DNA of 64,000 bases from Impatiens glandulifera (lineage: Eukaryota; Streptophyta; Magnoliopsida; Ericales; Balsaminaceae), in assembly GCF_907164915.1 (NCBI RefSeq), contig NC_061862.1, forward strand, positions 36,023,522-36,087,521. Reading direction: 5' to 3'. Position numbers and translations under genes: made by a program. Positions 58,393 through 64,000 of this stretch are shown here, piece by piece. The stretch's first letter is position 1. Each line of letters starts with the position of its first letter. The notes under the pieces are model-generated. The model did no database searches. It saw only the letters and a list, made by a program, of their open reading frames with translations, and had not been told where the DNA came from.

Positions 58393-59165
58393 GAGGCTCT
58401 CACCCCGAGAGATTCAAGAGTTTGTTACTGAGTTGGAACGAGAAAGGTTCGCTGTCAAACTACAAGAAGTAGAGGATTGGCTGTATGAAGATGGGGAGGA
58501 TGAGACTAAAGGACTACAAGAAGTAGAGGATTAGCTGTATGAAGATGGGGAGGATGAGACTAAAGGAGTATACGTTGATGAACTCAAGAAGGTACTATTT
58601 TCAATACACTCTATCTTCTGAATTTGGAGGAATTTATGTTGGCCTAACTTCAAAAACCAAATTTGTAGTAAGGTGATCCTATTGAAGAGCGCCACAAGGA
58701 ACATACAGAGAGGGGTTCAGTGATAGACCAGCTTGTGTATTGCATCAATAGCTACAGAGAGGCTGCAATGTCAACTGATCCCAAGTTCGATCATATTGAA
58801 TTATCGGAGAAGGAAAAGGTATGATACACAATTGGTTTTCTTATATAAAATGTATTAAGAGTTTTTTTCACATATATCTTTGTTTTACCTATATTAGCAA
58901 CACCTTGTTTGGAAGAAGACCTCTAAAACACCATTGTGTTATTTTAGTCTAATTTATTTAAAATCTCTAATCAGAAATCCCGGATTTGTTTTCAAACAAG
59001 AGGTGAGATTAAGTTCTTAAATTTCCCAAAACAAGCCTAACTTAAAAGTCTTTTTTCTCCTACAGTGATCAGCTAAATTAAAGTGGTCATATGCAGATTT
59101 CTTACTATTATAAGTGTGTGGAAGCTGAAGTGTGTGGAAGCTGAAGGTTGGTTTAGAGAGAAAAA
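58393..59165 (+). pseudogene. HSP70-14/15 (Hsp110-type) gene fragment
   Basis: Three exon pieces of the C-terminal region: 58,400-58,590 (REIQEFVTELERERF...LQEVEDWLYEDGEDETKG...VDELKK), 58,667-58,818 (GDPIEERHKEHTERG..., INSYREAAMSTDPKFDHIELSEKEK) and 59,112-59,163 (VEAEGWFREKK), with GT...AG introns kept. Exon 1 has an internal 57-bp tandem duplication (starting at about 58,460 and 58,517) whose second copy has a TAG for the Trp; exon 3 has a 16-bp duplication. The full protein is a nucleotide-exchange-factor-like HSP70 relative of about 830 residues; only about 110 are represented. Retained introns show a DNA-level copy. It stops exactly at the macrosatellite. Confidence 0.87.
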
Positions 59166-61379
59166 ATCCTTGCATGATTCCTTCATTATATATCATCATA
59201 TTTAAATTTATATTAACATATTTCAATTTTAGAGCATATTTCAATTTTAGAGCACGGTAAGTTTGTTTTTAAATAAATGAATTATTTTTTTTTATGATTT
59301 TAAAAATCATTAGAATTCGAATTTAAATAATCCATGTTTATTTGAAAATAAATAAACATATATCATATACTAAGTTTAACTTGGTAAATATTAAAAATAT
59401 TATTAAATTTATTAAAATATTATTTTTTATATAAATATAATTTTTTATTAAATATATTTTTATTAAATTTAAATTTGTATTCAACTCATACAAAAAGACA
59501 TTTTTTCTATTTAATTTGCATTTAACTTACTTTTATTAAATTTTAAATTTACATTTAACATATTTTGTATTAAATTTTATTTCGTTTTATACTTATATAT
59601 TTCTTAATTAATATTCTTATTATATTTATAAATAATTTTAAATTTTGAATTAAACTTATTTTTATCATTAATTCATAAAAAAAACTTTTATATCTTGCAA
59701 TAAATATATTTTTCATTAAATTTAAATTTGTATTAAACTTATGAAAATTACATTTTTGTAATTTAATCTAATATAATATAATTTTGAATTAAACTTATTT
59801 TTTATTAAATTTAATTTTACATTAAACATATTTAAAAAATATTTTGCATTCAATTTTATTTATATTTTTTACTTATATATTTCTTTTATTAAAAATAATA
59901 TTTATTTTTAAATTAATCTTATAATCGTTTTAAATAATTTAAAATTTTGACTTAAATTTAAATTTATTATTAATTCATAAATAAATTTTATATTTTATAT
60001 TAAATATATTTAATTAAATTTATATATGTATTAAACATATTAAAATTGCATTTTTTTCTATAAATAATATAATTTATATTTATATTTATATTAAGCTTTT
60101 TATAATTATATTTTTTTTCTTTTTAATATAATATAATTTAAATTTAATATTTGTATTAAACTTATTAAAAATAAATTTTACATTTTATTTAATTTAGTTA
60201 TTTACTTATTTATTTCTTATATTAAGAATATTACTTGTTTTTTAAATATTCTTTTAATGTCTATTAATAATTTAAATTTAAAATTAATTTTTTTTAAATA
60301 TTTTATAATGTTTACAAATAATTTTTAATTTTCAATTAAAGTTATTTTAAATCATTAATTCATAAAAACACTTTTATATTTTTATAAAATTAATTTTTCT
60401 TTTATTAAATTTATTAAAATTGCATTTTTTTCTATTTAATCAAATATAATTTTAATTTATTTTAAATTAAATTTAAATTTAAATTTAAATTTAAATTTTG
60501 TATTAAACTTATTTTCATTAAATTTGAATTTGTATTAAAGTTTTTTAAAAAAACATATTTTGAATTATATTTTGTTTAGTTTTTTACTTATATATTTATT
60601 ATATTATATAAGAATATTATTTATTTTTAAAATAGTCTTATAATATTTATAAATAATTTTTAATTTTTAATTAAACTTATATTTATTATTAATTCATAAA
60701 CAAATTTTTATATTTTGCATTATTATTAATCATATTAAAATTGCAATTTTTTTCATTTAATCTAATGTAATTTAAATTTTGTATTAAACTTACTTTTATA
60801 AAATTTAAATTAATATTAAGATTATTAAAAATATATTTTGTATTAAATTTTATTTAGATTTTTACATATATATATTTCTTATATTAAGAATATTATTTAT
60901 TCTTAAATATTTTTATTATGTTTATAAATAATTTTGAATTCAACTTATATTTATCATTAATTCAAAAACAAAATTTTCTATTTTGCATTAAAATATATAA
61001 ATATTGTATTATTTCTATTATTCTAATATAATTTAAATTTTGTATGAAACTTATTTTCATTAAATTTAAATTTGTATTAAATATATCCAAAAACTTATTT
61101 TTGTATTAAAGTTTTTAGGTTTTTATTTATATATTTTTTATATTAAGAATATAAATTATTTTTTAAAATATTATTTTAATATTTATAAATAATTTTAAAT
61201 TAAACTTATATTTATCATCAATTCATAAACTAACTTGTATATTTTTTTTTTGTATATTTTGTATATTCTTATTAAATTTAAATTTTGCATTAGTAATATT
61301 AAATATAAATCAATATTTGAGAAAAGGTCAGAATTCGAACACACTGTCATTTTGTGTTTGATTATGCGAAAAATTCAAG
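59166..61379. repeat. Macrosatellite AT-rich half (unit preceding 61,380)
   Basis: AT-rich sub-repeats as in units 1-4, starting just after the HSP70 fragment at 'catgattccttcattatata', which corresponds to the end of a gene-like half (compare 63,382). The gene-like half of this unit is therefore absent or replaced by the 48.7-59.2 kb segment. Ends with the normal junction words ('tttgtgtttgattatgcgaa'). Confidence 0.83.
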
Positions 61380-64000
61380 ACAACTAATAGAAGATTTTTC
61401 GGAAATCTCCAAGAACATTGTGTAAGTAGAGGTATGAGGAATTTTTGCATTACAATAATAATGTACGTCTCAAAATGCACATACCACGTATCGGGTGAAA
61501 CTATTTAAATAAATTCAAGAAACGATAATCTAGTTGGATCAATACTAAGGTGAAGTGTGTGGCTCGGAATGTCTGGTTACAAACTACTAATGAAGATCAA
61601 GGTAAAATTTGTTGTCTAAAATTTTGAGTAAAAATTTGACATAAAGAGGAAAGAAAATATAATTTTTTTTAATTTACAGGGTTCTTTCAAAGAGATTGCA
61701 ACTGTGATAATGTCATAAAAAAATGTATTGGATCGATTGACAGGTAAAAGTTATTGATTAATTATTTTTTCTATGAACTAATCAACCGTTACTTCTGATG
61801 GTAACTTCTACTACCAAGCCAATAATGATACTCTAAATTTCTTATTTGAGTTGGAGTTTGGTCATTATCTTCTACCTACTACTACCCATGTCTCATCTTA
61901 TCTTTTTTGTCTATAATCTTTTGTCAATAAACATTTTTGAAGTATTTTTTGACATTTATGTATTTGATTAAGGATAAAAATTTCTTAGAGGGTTTTACTG
62001 ATTAGAATACACTAGCAACTGGCACCAAACATTCAAGTTTTGGCTATATATCAAATGTTAATGGACATTTGAAAACACAACTGATTGGTAAACTCTTTAT
62101 ATGAAGGCTTTTGTATTTTCAAGTTATTTTATATAAGATAAAGTAGACCTAATTAAAAAATTGGTTTTCAAGTTTCTGATTTTGTTCGAATTTGATAATT
62201 TGTTTTGATACATTTCTCACAATATTGTTATACACTTTTCAATATTAGTGAGTGAGCTATTTCTTTCTTGTTGTGTTTCAGGACTGCCCTACTTCAATGG
62301 GTTTTTAATAAATCTTTTACATCAATTTGCTATTAGCAGTGAGTTCCTTTTCATCATTTGCCTCTTTTAGTTTTAGGCTTGGCACAAGGTGACAAACAAC
62401 ACAATATATGTGATCATAGCAACATGAATCATGGGCTAGACATTTTTTTATCAATAAAAGCAAAGAATTCATTAATACACAGGTTGCGCTCCATATTCTC
62501 TATGAAATCTAAATTTTAAAACTATTAATACATTTCCTTTTAGTTTCTACTTTTAGCATAGGAGCATAATGTGTCATGGTTCATCCACACTATAGTTCTA
62601 TCTAGGTTTTATATTTTACAATTTTATGCATTTTCATTATTTGCAAATTCATATATAGTTTGTCAGGTAATATTGATGGAGATGTCAAAGCTAGATACCC
62701 TCACCTTGAGAGATTTCGTGAATTGGAGGATATTGGAATAACTTTGAAATTATTTAGAGAGTTGGTCCTAAGGTAAATAATGGTTGACCTAACAAATTTG
62801 TACAACACAAAATAGATCATGATAATTCAAATTATTTGGTTGTCTTTGGAGAGGCAATCTGGTGCTAGTGGTTGGACTTCTGGATTTGAGCGGATAGAGC
62901 AATTTACTAAAATTGAATGATGTAAGCTTAACTTGGTTATGTGATGTTCTCTCTATATTTATAGAGTTTTAATTATTTTAATTTTATAATTCTTTTGAAA
63001 CTTGTTTCAAAAGCACTAGAAAATCTAAATGCGAAAAACGCGTAAAATATCTAGTGGAATGAACTAAATTAATCTCTATTATTGCATTGACATAATTTTT
63101 TTTATACTCACATTCTATTGAATGGTTGTAACTTGTTGTATTTATTTAGTTACTCTTTTTAATATACAAATATTGACACCATTATGTTTTATATGTTAAA
63201 CATGATTAATCTTAGATCATGAAGGTGAATCAAATGAGAGACGTAAATATATCGGATATTGCTATCATGGAGTAGAGGCGTTTATTGGTCCATACATGTA
63301 TAATAATTATATTTATCTTTTTATTGTGTTTATTATACATAATTGTTTGATTAACACTATACAATATATTTTAATTGCAGGATTCCTTCATTATAATTCA
63401 AGTAAGTTATTTTCATCTTACTTAAATTTATATTATCATATTTTTATTTTAGAGCATGATAGGTTTGTTTTTAAATGAATGAGTCAATTTTTTTATGCAT
63501 TATATATTTTAAAAATTATTAGAATTCGAATTAAAATAATCTATATTTATTTGGAAATAAATAAACATATATCATATATTAAGTTTAACTTTGTAAATGT
63601 TAAAAATATTATTAGATGTATTAAAATATTATTTTTTTGTATAAATATAATTTCTTATTAAATTTAAATTTAAATTTTTCATTAAATATATTTTCATAAA
63701 ATTTAAATTTGTATTCACATCATACAAAAGATGTTTTCTGTTTAATTTGCATTTAACTTACTTTTATTAAATTTAAATTTACATTTAACATATTTTGTAT
63801 TAAATTTTATTTCGTTTTATACTTATATATTTCTTAAGAATATTTTTTATTTTTTAAATATTCTTATTATATTTATAAATAATTTTAAATTTTGAATTAA
63901 ACTTATTTTTATCATTAATTCATAAACAAACTTTCATATTTTGCATTTAAAATATTTTTCATTAAATTTAAATTTATATTAAACTTATAAAAATGGCATC
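61380..64000. repeat. Macrosatellite unit at the right end of the window
   Basis: Gene-like half 61,380 to about 63,410, followed by the AT-rich half, which runs out of the window. It is closest to unit 1 at the left edge (shared 'agaagatttttcggaaatct' and 'ggatcaatactaaggtgaag' variants), although about 61 kb away, while units 2-4 differ there. Confidence 0.85.

Noticed and set aside
58393..59165. A processed retrocopy of HSP70
   Set aside because: Introns with GT...AG borders are retained between the exon pieces, so it was copied as DNA.

Overview
This is nuclear DNA of a flowering plant, probably a dicot. It carries plant-type Ty1/copia retrotransposons with an initiator-Met primer site, a MULE-like transposon carrying a Ulp1 protease, and intron-bearing fragments of a plant GH17 glucanase and an HSP70-14/15-type chaperone. 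From memory, proteins like the accessory ORFs described below are common in asterid (for example Gesneriaceae) gene sets; that is recollection, not a search. No intact single-copy host gene is visible. The window is repeat and transposon territory.

Layout. (1) 1-13,938, 41,613-48,735 and 59,166-64,000 belong to a macrosatellite with a period of about 3.7-4.7 kb. Each unit has a gene-like half of about 2 kb and a very AT-rich half built of 240-300 bp sub-repeats. (2) At 13,939-41,607 the fourth unit is split by a nested pair of giant SIRE/Maximus-like copia elements. The outer one (minus strand, about 14.0 kb without the insert, 1,222-bp LTRs, target duplication ACTTG) was hit inside gag by the inner one (25,958-39,599, plus strand, 13.6 kb, LTRs of 1,239 and 1,237 bp, target duplication CATCG). 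(3) At 43,364-46,132 the same satellite unit is hit again by a 2.77-kb MULE-like element with 49-bp imperfect terminal inverted repeats and a 9-bp target duplication. It encodes a Ulp1/C48 protease remnant. (4) 48,736-59,165 is AT-rich spacer holding an inverted-repeat element, a SINE-like dispersed repeat, a 20-bp minisatellite, and 5'-truncated GH17 and HSP70 pseudogenes. The HSP70 piece abuts the next block of macrosatellite.

The most interesting system is in the two copia elements. After gag-pol each carries, in sense orientation, three further genes (called here aORF1, aORF2, aORF3). All six start with the same roughly 200-residue domain at matching residue spacing, so the set arose by triplication of one ancestor. 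Each of the six has its own TATA box 68-123 bp before the ATG, usually followed by a CT-rich leader. The aORF3 promoters of both elements also carry clusters of TTGGCGCC/TTCCCGCC-type, E2F-like sites. aORF3 adds a long charged, coiled-coil, lysine/arginine-rich tail. The elements therefore look like retrotransposons carrying a three-gene accessory cassette under separate, perhaps cell-cycle-linked, promoters. Both copies are now disabled by stops and frameshifts; their LTR pairs differ by about 3% (hand count).
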